A stretch of 64,000 bases of DNA, from positions 14,322,001-14,386,000 of the forward strand of contig CP053156.1 of NCBI GenBank assembly GCA_014607495.2. Direction: 5' to 3'. Both the position numbers and the translations under genes were made by a program. The notes below the pieces were generated by a model, which did not search any database, was not told the DNA's origin, and worked only from the letters and a program-made list of their open reading frames with translations. The stretch's first letter is position 1, and every line of letters begins with the position of its first letter. The DNA is from Carposina sasakii. Taxonomy: Eukaryota; Arthropoda; Insecta; Lepidoptera; Carposinidae. This document shows, piece after piece, positions 9,836 to 20,710 of this stretch.

Positions 9836-10007
9836 GGTATGTTAAGCGAAAAGCTATGTAAATATCCCACTAAAAGGAGGTTCCTTTTATATAGGGTGTA
9901 ACAAAAAGGGTATGTTAAGCGAAAAGCTACGTAAATATCCCACTACTACTAGTGGGCTACTTACATAGATTTTCGCTTAACACACCCTTTTTGTTACACA
10001 CTGTATA
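9836..10007. mobile_element. MITE Y, half copy plus palindromic copy
   Basis: 9889-10007 is a compact hairpin element with ends TAGGGTGTAACAAAAAGGGT and GGGTGTGTTAAGCG in inverted form, closing on ACTACTACTAGT. Directly upstream, 9836-9888 holds a second left half (GTATGTTAAGCGAAAAGC). Longer copies lie at 49197-49549 and 51114-51378, and an isolated end lies near 32176-32214. Confidence 0.8.
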
Positions 10008-10223
10008 ATGATACTAGTATAGTACAAGACTAGAGGACGCCCACGACTTGGTCCGCGTGAACTTAAGAATTCCCGTTTTTGCCATTCATGTAGGAATTTC
10101 GGATGCCTACAACATACAAAGAACACACCCTCCAAGTTTCAGGTATCTTCGAGTAGCGATTTATGATGTGCAGTGAACCGTTATTCATTCAAAAGTTAGA
10201 ACAAAGCATCACTATGACTATAG

Positions 10224-10425
10224 GTACATATTATAAAACAAAGTCGCCTGCGGCGGTCTGTCCGTCCCTATACAGGTATGCTTAGATCCTTCAAACTAGG
10301 GAACGGATTTTGATGCGGTTTTTTAATAGAGAGAGTGATTCACGATGAAGGTTTATATTTAACCTACGTGCTTCGCACGGCAGTAATGCACTCACACGCG
10401 GGCGAAGACGTGGGCGGCCGCTAGT
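10224..10425 (+). mobile_element. Helitron-like non-autonomous element
   Basis: Starts near ATATTATAAAACAAAG and ends ACGCGGGCGAAGACGTGGGC, GGCCGCTAG, T. The 3' CTAG preceded by a GC-rich stem (CGCGGGCGAAGACGTGGGCG) and the lack of a target duplication fit Helitron ends. It contains no coding sequence. Confidence 0.65.
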
Positions 10426-11181
10426 ATAAGATATTATAAAGATTAATGAATGGAAAATGTGCATTTATTTAAATACCAATAGGTTAATTTAGTAAAGCTA
10501 TTTTTTTATCAAATCTTTTTTATATTGTTACACGTAATGTGTTAAAATTCTATAATGTCTCATGTTTATTATATTCCCCAATAAAATATTACATATTCAA
10601 CGATTCTGTACTTGAATTAAAATAACCTACCTAAGTTAGTTAGTTATTCTGTGTTAATTTGTATAATTTTGTATTAATTTGATGAGGGTCAGTGACGAGG
10701 GTGTTAAGTTCCTAATTATAATCCTAATGAATGAATTAATAAATTATGCTAATATATAAAAAAAATAGTTTTAAAATCTGTCTGTGTCTTAGTTGTCTGC
10801 CTATTTCTTTTTTAAAGCAAACGGCTGAGCAGTTTTTAATGAAAACATTAATTGCATAGGAATTAGAACTATTAGTTTTTTTCTACACCGGAACGCTTCC
10901 GGTCTATCTGGCATTTTAAAATATTTTATTTATTTTTATACTTAGAATCAGCGGACATAAAAATACATGTAAAACCTGTGGTAGTTGTTGTGAGAGAATA
11001 AATACTTTTCCGTATCGTCCTACAAAGAGTAGTATATTATTTTAGGCACATAGCCCAAAAATCAGACGACAATCTTGGGAAGTTTTTAGTTATTAGTTAC
11101 TGCTAGGATGGACGGTAGGAGATCTAGAAGACGCAGCTCGATACGATGGTCTGACCAAATTAAACAGCAGCTCAATATCCA
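10426..11181. other. Interval without supported genes
   Basis: A/T-rich. Around 10770-10850 the text CTGTCTGTGTCTTAGTTGTC, then TTTAAAGCAAACGGCTGAGC, resembles the 5' portion of Lepidoptera-type dispersed repeats, but the boundaries are not clear. Confidence 0.4.
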
Positions 11182-11455
11182 GGGGCAATTCTTGTAATTT
11201 TTTGAGTCGAAACGCAACCACTAACGAACCGTTAACGAAACACGGTGCGAAGCAATATACCTATAGTATACTACCGCTTGAGTAATAAGGTATATTTTGG
11301 CATGCCGTGGTCTTGAGTATCACAGAATAAAATTAAATATCTGTATCGTGCTGAAATGTGTCACCGTAAAGTAATTAAATTAATTATTGTTTTGTTCTGA
11401 GCGTCTACAACGGTTCCGTTTCGGCTTCGTTCCAACTCGACACTTTTCGAGAATT
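11182..11455. mobile_element. MITE U, copy 1
   Basis: About 270 bp with inverted ends GGGGCAATTCTTG and CGAGAATT. The interior contains CGCAACCACTAACGAACCG and ACAACGGTTCCGTTTCGGC. A clearer copy with matching GGGGGCCAATTCTCGAAAA ends lies at 46119-46398 in opposite orientation. It has no ORF. Confidence 0.75.
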
Positions 11456-11870
11456 CAAAATTCAAATTCAAAGTCAAGCTCAAAACCAGGAGTAGGATAT
11501 GCAATTAAGCCGGGTGGATAGAGATAGGTCTTTAAGCAGCAGTAGGACGATTCGGGCCGAAAGATTTTTTTATTTTTTATTAAAATTAACGCCGGCCCGA
11601 AGTAAATTTTAGAATAGAGCGAGATCCAATTATGGCCTCTCCTGTTTGCTCCTAATAATACGAGTATATACATATATCTTTACCATTTAGGCGCCCTCTA
11701 GGATTTGGCGCCTGGAGCGACTGCTCCGTTTGCCATATGGGCGGGCCGGCCCTGATTAAAATACCTATAATTCCACATACATCTAATACTACTTTATATT
11801 ATAATTATACATGCTTAATGTATTTTTTATAGCTAATTGTAAATAATTATCGATTCGTTCACACCCAATA
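11456..11870. other. Upstream flank of the odorant receptor gene, with repeat scraps
   Basis: 11456-11480 is a degenerate (TTCAAA)n-like tail, probably the end of a LINE copy. 11690-11755 (GGCGCCCTCTAGGATTTGGC, GGGCCGGCCCTG) resembles the end of an hAT-type element but is too short to assign. No core promoter is identified for the receptor gene. Confidence 0.4.
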
Positions 11871-14800
11871 ATGACAATGTATCGAATTTATTTAGAGCTA
11901 AGCTCGCACAGCAATCGGAAGCCTCAAAAAATGTCCATTAATAAATCACTGAAAACCTATTTCTTGAATATCAAAAGTAAATTAAAAGAGAATAGTTACG
12001 AGAGTTTGTTGAGGATAGTGAGTTTTGCCCCCAATTTATTGGGTTTTGCATATTACGAGACCGGAAAAGTACGATGTTGGTATTTTACATAGTTTTCTTT
12101 TATATATTGCTAAACGTGAATCTCCTTTGTCATTCTGCAGCTCTGGCTATCCCTTTTTGGAAACACAGCAGTGTGTATATGCATGTTCTTTTATACACTA
12201 ACTGTGTCTAAAATGTCTAGGTGTTAGATTTTTGCCAGAATGTACCAGAAGGAGGGTTATACATATTATTCGAGTGTATACAAGATGATTTTTGGTCCTC
12301 AACGTTCCTGAAAACTACGGAATCTCCTCATCATCACGATCATTTTTCTCCATGCAAGCATACCAGGGAAGTGTCTGGTTTCCAAAATATTAGGGTCCAA
12401 AGTTGAGTAAATAGACTGTGTTTTTCTACATAAATGCACATGGACGTGTGTAGCAAGATTTTTTCACGAGAAATAATTAATATCTGTCTATGAAAAAACT
12501 AGCATAAACACTGGACACTATAAATTTCGCCCAATAAAGTAATTATTTTTTTTTTTCCAAAAAAATTACATCTTTTCCTAGCATTATTTTTGGCATAAAC
12601 TTACTTTATTTGATGTATAGAGTACGTACCCTTCGTTAAGGGTGGCAACGAAAAAACATCCTGTATACCTATACGTTAGTGTGTCCCTTAAAATTCAATG
12701 TCGAAATATTTACACGCATACCTTCTTAAGTTTTGTATTGACCTAATATTGTATAGAAAAAATATTAGCTCGTTTTAAAAACGATAACCCGTGCTGACTT
12801 GCGATTGAAACTTCCCCATATAAATTGCGCTAGTACTGCGCTTCGGCCTGTAACTGAGTATTTTAATATCCACTTCATAAGAGGTATTGCTTATTGGAGA
12901 AAGATGTCGATAGAGTTACGGTGTGATAAACAAAATACTTTCCTCGTCAGACTGCCTAGTCTTCAAATCAATGGTTCAAAATTATCATCAAATGGACAAG
13001 TTCTCGCTGTACTATTTAGTAACATTTGCAAAGTCAAGTTGACTGCCAGTGAAAGTGCGAACATGCGATACCCTACTATACGTATGTATGAAAGTGTATT
13101 TCTTTGATATGCTCACGGTTTGTGGCAGTTGACCGAGAGGTATCATTCCATTCGTCATATTCTCGTGTGAGTCGTGAGAGTGATACTAGGTCAAATTTTA
13201 TTCTCAGTTGGCTTTTTTTCTTTATGTCAATGAGGTTTTATTAATTTGTGGCCTTGTAGGGACATTATCTAAAGCGCGAGCCGCACGAGTAATATAGAGA
13301 GAATCAGTCGTCCCCCGTCACTCGCCAGCCACACTGGTCTAGGTCCTATTACACTCGTACTGATGTTACTAAGACGCACATGTTTAATGCTGTGTAATAC
13401 CCAATATAAACTTCAAGTTTTTGGTGTTCCCATTTATCTTTCCTCTCGTTAGACAGACAATATCTGCAGCCTGTAGGTAATATGCCTCTAATGTATCGGA
13501 CTAAGTTTCTGTAGTAAAGATGACGGCATACTAGCGAATCTAGCATCTAATAACTTAGTACTTAAATAATACTTATGGTATTTGGTATTTAGTACATATT
13601 TTGTTTTATATACTTCGTAATAGAGTTGACCATTTAGATAATTACCCTTTGTGTCCGTTTCTTTTATTATTTCAGTACCATTTTGGATAATTCATACGAG
13701 TCTACTAATTTACATCTATGGGGTAGGCAGTGTTACCTACCTTCTGCATACAGCACAAGGCACAGAAGACTACGTCAGAAGTATCGTCAACTACTCCATC
13801 ATGATCATTATTATGAATATGAGCTACTGGTTCATCATGAAAAGGTTGGTTCAAATGTATTTCGAATATACAATGCACATTTTACGCTCCTATTCAGTGT
13901 GTTTGTGACAGGCGGAAAACATTGAACATTTTCACTGGAATATTTCAAAATTTCCCATCATTTTTTAAATATTTTCGAAAAAAATTAGTTTATGTCGTTT
14001 AATAAGGCCTTAGATAATTACTTAAAAATGAAATTTTAACCAATAATTTTCAAAAAAAAGTTGCTTACAAAAAAGTTAAATAACTGATCAACTCTAATAG
14101 AGAGTCACAAGTGATAAAAAAAAACAGCAATATGTCACACAATAACCAATAAAACCATTTAATCAGTCACAGGTTCGCCCGATACAATTGGCGCGGAGAT
14201 CAAAGATTACTGATAAATCAATCAAAAATACATTTCCTGCGAGCAATAACACTGTCGTATAACTCAACACAATGGTACTTGTTCAGCATTTTAGTATTTG
14301 CCTGGCCGTTACCCACACCCTGTATACATAAATAGATAAGGCTATGTTCCCGAAATAGGGTAGCCAGAACTGTAGGATCATGAGGAAGGGCAGTGCAGAT
14401 GTCAGGCGGGGAATGATCAATGACATGTTGCTAGCTTGTCGCCTGAGAAAATGCCCGCGATTGTTAGTCACGGAAAGAGATGCAGCTGATGTAGTCTAGT
14501 AGAGCCCAGCATAAACACAATTTGTGCTTATCTAAAGAATACCGGCATACCCTTATCTTACTATAAAATTGATCTACTTACGGACTTATTTCGGATGTTT
14601 TTTTTTATACACTCTCAAAATTTTGTAGGTAGCCCATTGGTTAAGACGTGCACCTTCCAAGCGGGAGGCGTAAGTTCGATCCCAGTCACGGGCCCGTACC
14701 AATGAATTTATTTCATGTACAGATTTTATGCTATAAAATTGTCACTTAGCTCGTGCCTCGGAAAGCATGGAAAAGCGTTGGTCCTGCGCCTGATCTCTCT

Positions 14801-17459
14801 CCGGTAGTTTCGGCTTTCCGTCCCATCGGACTATGAGAGTGAGGGAATAGACAATAAAAACTTGTGCGCTATAATATCTCCTGCGTACCTGGCTAATCTA
14901 CGTAGAGATTGGTCGCTTTGGCCGAAATACGGTCGGAGATCATCATATGAATGAACAATAGAAGAACACGATCCCTAGTTTAAATGTATTTATTAATTTT
15001 TTTTCGGTGTGTCAGACCTAATGTTGGTTTTGCCATAAAGGAGAACTGTGTAGCAGCTCTCCTGGATTTCGTCTTTAGGCGACCTTAACTCTTATTAGCT
15101 CCACGTTGGTGGCTATTAAGCCCCGAATTGCTAACTTATGCCTTACAGACCGTAACAAATCGCACCTTGGGGTGGTGACCGTTGCCAAAGCAAAAGCTTT
15201 GCGATTTTTTTTTTTTGGGTTGTTTAAATACACCTGCTTTTTTGTTTGGTAGCGGTTTCATTTTGTGGTGCGAACATAGAAAGTAACATATAATTAGACA
15301 ATCGACAAGCAAGTTGTTAATGCTTTCATGTCGAATAAATGATTTTGAATTTGAATTTGAATTCACTTGGACAACTATTTCCCCTACGAAACCACATTAT
15401 AAGGTTTGCTTGGTAAAAATAAAGTAATATCTTTTTTTTTTCAGAGATGCAGTGAAGGCAGTATTGAAAGATATAAAACTAAGCAATGACTTAGTGGATC
15501 CATCGCCCGTATTCCAAAAAGAACTAAGACGAATGATATCTTTTGCCAAAATAACTATATTGCTATTTTTGGGCATCAATTTTATGAACTTGTTATTTAT
15601 TTACATACCTAATCGCTCGGACCTTGATAAAAACTTTAGTATGACTCCTTGTGTTGGTAAGTATACTAGAGATAGTACTTTACACTTTCAGAATACATAC
15701 TCGTACATACGAGTACACTAGTGGACGCAGAAAAAACTAAAAATGTCGAAAATTGTGATCCGGGTAAAAAAAATTCCCGAGATAAAAAGTAGCCTATGTG
15801 TTCATCCAGGGTGTCGGCTAACACCATACCAAATTTTATTAAAATCGCTCCAGCCGTTTAAACGTGAAGAAGTAACAAACATACACTCTCACACATTCAC
15901 AAACATTGGCGCAGTGTCGTGAACGAACGCGAGTGGGGGGAAATGCGCGAGTGGGGGCACATGCTATGCTAAACGGATATCCGTTGTGATTGTACAGTTC
16001 TGACTACCCCTCCTTTGGAACACATCACGTGTGTATGTATGTGCATCTACAGGTATATAGAGCGCTAGCCAGGATCACGAAAAAGACCCTACAGCCACGT
16101 ATTGTATATAACGGGGCCATGCTTCCCGTTGGCCCCATCATGGGGATAAAATCATGGGGCCAACGGGTATACAGGGAGATACTTTGTAATAATTGACGGC
16201 CGATTGGTGTAGTAGGTAGTGGCCCTGCCTGTAGCGCCATAGGTCCTGGGTTCGAATCCCGGTAGGTGCAAACATTGATACGAGTATGATGAATATTGAT
16301 GTTTGTTTCCGAGTCATGGATATTTCTATACTTATCTATGTATTTATATACCGTTGCTTAGTACCCACGACACAAGACCTTATGGATCTTAATGTAGGAC
16401 TAAGTTAATGTGTTGTGAAGTGTGTTAAAAAAAAAGATGCTAGCTCATCGCCTAAGAGAATGTCTTTGGTTATGCGCAACGAAATTTACTGTAATAGACG
16501 AAATGGAAGGCTGTTAAAATAGCCTTCTACAGCTGATAATTCGTACATTAGAGATTCGAAATCAAACTTGAATATTGGATCCTATACGAAAGTCGAAATC
16601 TTGAAAAATACATATTTGATTTATGCTCCACAATTTTTATAGCATTTCGCTTAAGAAAAGTTATATACCTATAGTTGAACTGGTTGACTTCTTTGCACTC
16701 CAAAAAGAAATTCTATTTGCAGGTATGGGAACTCTCACCTCTAGTCCAACATTTGAAATCTGCAGCACAGTCCTTGGCATTCAAGAGGTCACCATACACG
16801 AAGTCGCTCTCAACTTTCAAGCTTTTCTGGCCTTCCTTATAGCTTACACAGCCATCATGTACAGGATGCTGTCCAAGGAAATAATTACTTTAAACGAAAA
16901 TAATAACGATTTAGGCGATGAAAACAATGGAAATAACTTAGTTAAAGTTAGTGAAGAGAATAATGAGGTAGTTGATCGAAATAACAAACCTAACAATGAT
17001 ATAGCTGAGCGAAACAATTTCGTAAGAGAGAAGCTAATCTTTATAATACGGCGACACGTGTTATTACTGAGTATAATCAAGCAAATCAAATCCTTATACA
17101 CGATCCCGATTGGAGCTAATTTCGTCATGAACTTCATAAGCATATCGCTTTTCTTCTTCATGCCGTTGCCTGATTGGATAAAGTTTGTTTCAATATTAAT
17201 GTATAGTTTTCTGACGTTTTTCTTATACTGCCTTTTGTGTCAGGAACTGGTGAACGGTTCAGAAATGTTTGAGAGGGCGATTTATTCTTGCGGTTGGGAG
17301 AATTTCAATGTGGAATCAAAGAAGATTATTTATGTTATGCTGAGACAATCTCAGCAGGTAGTTGTGATATTAGCAGCTGATATAGTGCCGGTAAATATAT
17401 CTACTTTTGCTACATTCTGTCAGGGTGTGTTTAAGTTTGTTACTGTTATGAAGGTTTAG
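11871..17459 (+). CDS. Insect odorant receptor (7tm_6 family), four exons
   Basis: Predicted exons 11871-12075, 13676-13844, 15445-15656 and 16723-17459 join in phase to 1,323 nt (440 aa plus stop), a normal length. The product would be an inverted seven-helix, odour-gated channel subunit in olfactory dendrites, paired with Orco. In order: N-terminal LLRIVSFAPNLLG; TM1 FWIIHTSLLIYIYGVGSV; TM2 in NYSIMIIIMNMSYW; TM3 ITILLFLGINFMNLLFIYI; TM4 FQAFLAFLIAYTAI; an Asn-rich loop (residues about 252-294); TM5-6; and the family C-terminal signature NGSEMFERAIYSCGWENFN through VPVNISTFATFCQ. Exons 2-4 have good acceptors (..TTTCAG, ..TTTTCAG, ..TTTGCAG), and exon 3 ends at GTAAGT. Exon 1 is the weakest: its donor is GTTGGT at 12076, chosen because it keeps phase. 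The start could be 11931 (420 aa). The receptor subfamily and ligand are unknown. Confidence 0.87.
12076..13675 (+). other. Intron 1 of the odorant receptor gene
   Basis: 1.6 kb, donor GTTGGT and acceptor TTATTTCAG. A repeat D 3' fragment lies at about 12130-12195 (CTCTGGCTATCCC, CACAGCAGTGTGTATATG). Nothing else was recognised; the 102-codon frame at 12799-13107 has no family features. If exon 1 is wrongly assigned, a different first exon would have to lie in this region or upstream. Confidence 0.5.
13893..14324. mobile_element. MITE X, copy 2, in intron 2
   Basis: Reverse-orientation copy with one degenerate end (CAGTGTGTTTGTGACAGGCG) and one good end (..GCCGTTACCCACACCCTGTA). It starts about 50 bp after the exon 2 splice donor at 13845. 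Confidence 0.8.
14330..14518 (-). repeat. Repeat D copy in intron 2
   Basis: Reverse-strand, nearly full copy: AGGGTAGCCAGAACTGTAGG, TTGCTAGCTTGTCGCCTGAG, GATGCAGCTGATG and GAGCCCAGCATAAAC. It lies directly beside MITE X. Confidence 0.7.
14626..14948 (+). mobile_element. SINE A, full-length copy in intron 2
   Basis: tRNA-derived head with an A-box-like TAGCCCATTGGTTAAGACG and a B-box-like GTTCGATCCCA, then a body (TCACTTAGCTCGTGCCTCGG, GCGCCTGATCTCTCTCCGG, CCGAAATACGGTCGGAG) and a short (ATC)n tail. Pol III transcription and LINE-dependent mobility are the family norm. Other copies lie at 19168-19384 and 24204-24536. Confidence 0.85.
15120..15366 (+). repeat. LINE 3' end with (TTGAAT)n tail in intron 2
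   Basis: The sequence ends TGTCGAATAAATGATTTTG followed by repeated AATTTG units, a 3' tail style common in CR1/jockey-like elements. The upstream boundary is uncertain and no coding sequence remains. Confidence 0.45.
15717..15905 (-). mobile_element. Helitron-like element fragment in intron 3
   Basis: Reverse orientation: ACTAGTGGACGC at the left (the element's 3' CTAGT end), then GATAAAAAGTAGCCTATGTG and TTAAAATCGCTCCAGCCG as in the family. It starts 60 bp after the exon 3 donor. Confidence 0.65.
16125..16167. other. Perfect 14-bp hairpin in intron 3
   Basis: CCCGTTGGCCCCAT (16125-16138) is exactly complementary to ATGGGGCCAACGGG (16154-16167) across a 15-nt loop. It is GC-rich and stands out from the A/T-rich intron. 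Function unknown; it may be part of a repeat. Confidence 0.7.
16194..16435 (+). mobile_element. SINE B, full-length copy in intron 3
   Basis: tRNA-derived head GGCCGATTGGTGTAGTAGG with the B box GGTTCGAATCCCGGTAGG, a body TTCCGAGTCATGGAT, TACCGTTGCTTAGTACCCAC and ACACAAGACCTTATGGATCT, and a poly(A) tail. Further copies lie at 45530-45772, 53150-53389, 55001-55230, 56108-56280, 56920-57040 and 59534-59727. Repeat D scraps flank this copy (about 15990-16040 and 16436-16470). Confidence 0.87.
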
Positions 17460-17576
17460 ATTTTCTGTATAAGAGTATTTTTTGAATGATGGTCGCAGAC
17501 CTGTTTTTTACCTAATTTTATAAATGTTCGTCTGTAGAAATAATACTTGTTTCTATTCGCCCCTTATTAATACATA

Positions 17577-17765
17577 CATACATATAATCATGCCTCCATC
17601 CCTTACGGGATAGGCAGAGCACCAAGGGCCGATAGAACCACATGGTGCCACTTCTGACCAATTTTGAGGGTATAGTTGATATGTAGAAACAAGTTAGGTT
17701 AGTAATGACAGGTGGTCAGCCCATCGCCTACAAAACACCAAGACCCTCTTGTCCCTCTACTAATA
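17577..17765 (-). repeat. Repeat F, copy 2
   Basis: Reverse-strand copy with the CATACATACATATAATCATG tail at the left and CCTCTTGTCCCTCTA at the right. It lies 118 bp beyond the receptor stop codon. Confidence 0.78.
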
Positions 17766-17774
17766 AATTACCTA

Positions 17775-18039
17775 TATAAGGTCTTTTCAAAATTAGTGAT
17801 TATCTTTTGGCACAAAACTAGGTAGGTAAAGAGAAACAACATTTTTTTACTATGGGACGTACTCCGAAATAGTAAAAAAATATGTGTTCCATACAATTTC
17901 GAATAATTACTGCACTGAAATGTATGGAACAGCAAATTTTTTTCACTATTTCGGTGTTGGTCCCATAGTGAAAGTTGTTTCTTTTTATCTAACTAGTTTC
18001 GTGTCAAAAGATAATCACTGATTTTGAAAAGACCTTATA
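17775..18039. mobile_element. MITE W, copy 2
   Basis: The same palindromic structure as 9565-9835: ends ATAAGGTCTTTTCAAAAT and GAAAAGACCTTAT, centre with ATGTATGGAACAG. It abuts repeat F. Confidence 0.85.
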
Positions 18040-19167
18040 TATTGTCAACATAGGTAAAAATATAATTATAGTTTCGTAAATGATTTGAAATTTTATTTTT
18101 CGTGATTAGTCAATTAATAGTAATTTTACTAAGTAACACTATGGTCAGCCAAAGGCCTAAAATAAAAATATAACAAAACTTTTCTGATCAATGCGTTATG
18201 TTTACGATGTTCTTTATAAAATACAACAAAACCTATAAAATTGTATAAAATGGAATTTCTGCCACATCCCTCTACAACACTCCAGTGAGTAATGACTCCT
18301 TGAAGTAGCTTTATTTTCTTTTTTTATCGAAAAGTCAGCATCGAAATTTTTACGACGTTACAAATAAAACTTTTTACTTGAATACAGTTTGACCTTCCTT
18401 CGCCCCTTTTATAGCCTTGAAAATTATTTAAGGGGGCTCGTTTGGACAATATTTATGTGCAGAAGTGTGCCCGAAATTGGATATTTTGGTCCCATGTTGT
18501 TTCTTAATCTCGCTTTACATTGGGTCTGTCGTAAACATTGTTTATTGAGCGCCGACTGGTACGCACCGGCTAATAGGGTTATAGTTAAGTTAGATGTACA
18601 CATGGATTAGTTTACTTCTTGTAAAGTCAATTCAATTAAATTTTGCGATACGGCCTCTTCTAGCCTATACGAAGACCTCACCAATGTCACGAGTTCATAT
18701 TGAAACGTGAGAAAAAAACTAAAATAAAACCAAAAGCTTAACGAAAAAGTCCGGTTTTGGGGAGCCAGACCAAATTGGCAAATATTTCCTTTGCCAATAA
18801 TCAGTAATAATAAATCCTTGTACAATATGAATATTAATAAATAAATTGTGATCTTATATAATTAAACTTAATATACTTAAGTAAGAAGTGGGAAAAAGGA
18901 GAGAGAGTCAGAGAAAGGAGGAAGATGACATACTTGTCACTGGTCTTTCATATCTAGTTCTATTATGTAGGTACATCGTGGCTGTAGGGTTTTCTTTGTG
19001 ATGCCATAGTTCAATATTTAAAATTTGATGTGGACTCTTAATGGACCTTTTAAATTCCACAGTTAAGAATATAGTACATACCTACATATAGATGCATTTC
19101 TGATAAAACTACAAAAAACTGGCCCATCTCATATAAACGTAACCTCTACGTGACTCTATTATGTGCG
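18040..19167. other. Interval without recognised features
   Basis: Nothing recognisable was found. Frames of 72-73 codons (18389-18610 and 18607-18825) lack motifs. Confidence 0.45.
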
Positions 19168-19384
19168 TGTTTTAATGTTGCAAAATGGTCACTTAGCTCG
19201 TGCCTCGGAAAGCACGTAAAACCGTTGGTCCTGCGCCTGATCTCTCTCCGGTCGTGTCGGCTTTCCGTCCCATCGGACTATGAGAGTAACGGAATAGAGA
19301 GTGCATCTGTGTTTGCGCACAACCTTGTGCCAAGCTCCGTAGAGATTGGTCGTCTTGGCAGAAATACGGTCTTAAATCATCATG
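19168..19384 (+). mobile_element. SINE A, headless fragment
   Basis: Lacks the tRNA-like head but matches the body: GGTCACTTAGCTCGTGCCTC, CTGCGCCTGATCTCTCTCCG and GTAGAGATTGGTCG, ending AAATACGGTCTTAAATCATC. A 5' truncation. Confidence 0.8.
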
Positions 19385-19724
19385 TGTGTATTAATACCTA
19401 AATATTTCTATGACTATAAACAATAAGCGACGCAGAGTTTATAATCACGCGCTTGTTATAACCTGTTAACTTAATAAGCTAAGCTCTCACTACACAGCCG
19501 CCTTTCTAAACAGTCGTTACTACTTCCAACTGGTTTTACGGCATACTGAATATTGCACGGAGATGAAGTGATAAAAAAATCTCTCCATTTCCGATTGGCT
19601 CAAGGCCGATGAAGGAGGAATAAAGAGGAGCTGACGAACAAGGAGGTAGTTGTTAGTCCTTTGACAAATTGCGCAACTGATGCGCTGGAACGAAGAAATA
19701 AACTGTCATACATATCGTCATCAG

Positions 19725-19985
19725 CTTATTACAGTCTACTGCTAGACGTAGGCGTCCTTCAGAGTATGCTATAAGGCTTGATCTCCCGTTTTAGCCATCC
19801 AGTCATTACCAGCCGTTCTCTTGAAGACATCGGTCCATCTGACCGGAGAGCGTCCAACGCTACGCTTGCTGAAGCGCGGTCTCCATTCGATAAACATATA
19901 CACAGGACACAGGCCGCGTGGTGCCGGCAGTTTGTACCACCCAGGTGGGCAGCAGCGCCTCCCGTACTGACAACATAGTCCGAAA
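19725..19985. repeat. Two abutting LINE/SINE 3' fragments, including repeat C
   Basis: 19725-19905 reads as a reverse-strand LINE tail (CATCAGCTTATTACAGTCTA, then CGTTCTCTTGAAGACATCGG). 19908-19985 is a forward repeat C start (GCCGCGTGGTGCCGGCAG, GGTGGGCAGCAGCGCCTC), as at 34208-34462. Confidence 0.6.
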
Positions 19986-20609
19986 ATCACGCTTTTAGCA
20001 TGGCGGGGATAAATGTTAATTCTATAAAAAGTCTAAATAAAGTCTGTGACTCTAGCTCATCGCTTGATGTGTTTCCCCAGTTCCTTAATCGACTCATACG
20101 ACATCTGGATCTCCTTTATGATCTTGTATTTCTGATAACCCCATTTCGAGCCGTGTCTTTATGTTTGTATTCGCTCGGAGACCAACACTGAGAGTGTGTG
20201 CGTGCGCGCAACAAGCGCTTGGCGTCCTCCCGCGCCCCGCACCTCGCCCAAGCACACATACACTCTCAATTATCGCGATCTCGCGGCTTCGGTTTTGCTA
20301 TTGCTTTTACGTAATCAGGGGGCGTATTTCTGCCTTATTCCTACTCCATGATGACCCTAGCCCGCAGCCGATTTCGAGCGAATCGGCTGATTTTCTAAAC
20401 TTTTGTTTTCCTTTTATGGACACTTCGAGAATTGTTATTTCCCAAAGTGGTCTGACCCTTGTGTCCGTTGGGATAAAGGTCGTCGCTTATTGGATCAGCT
20501 TCTTTCCGCTAGGTTCTTATAGCTTTAGTAAACCTATTTTCATATACGAAGGATTTATTTGATGGAAAAATTTAAAAATGATCTAGATATAACTGAAAAC
20601 GCTTAACTA
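19986..20609. other. G+C-rich unrecognised interval with 133-codon frame
   Basis: 20190-20400 is clearly richer in G+C than its surroundings and contains the inverted pair GAGTGTGTGCGTGCG / ACACATACACTCTC. The open frame at 20161-20562 has no recognised domain and begins at a non-ATG codon. It may be non-coding repeat sequence. Confidence 0.35.
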
Positions 20610-20710
20610 GAATACACCAGCTGCATCACCGTGCATGTCATAAGAGTCAATAAGGGAACTCGGTCATTTCCTAGGCGATAGGCTAGCAAACATGTGTTCT
20701 ATTCTAATGT
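20610..20710 (+). repeat. Repeat D fragment
   Basis: Contains CCAGCTGCATCACCGTGC, TCATAAGAGTC, GGGAACTCGGTC and GGCGATAGGCTAGCAA. Confidence 0.6.

Noticed and set aside
20161..20562. 133-codon frame in a G+C-rich patch
   Set aside because: It starts at a non-ATG codon and shows no recognised domain; base composition alone can explain the open frame.
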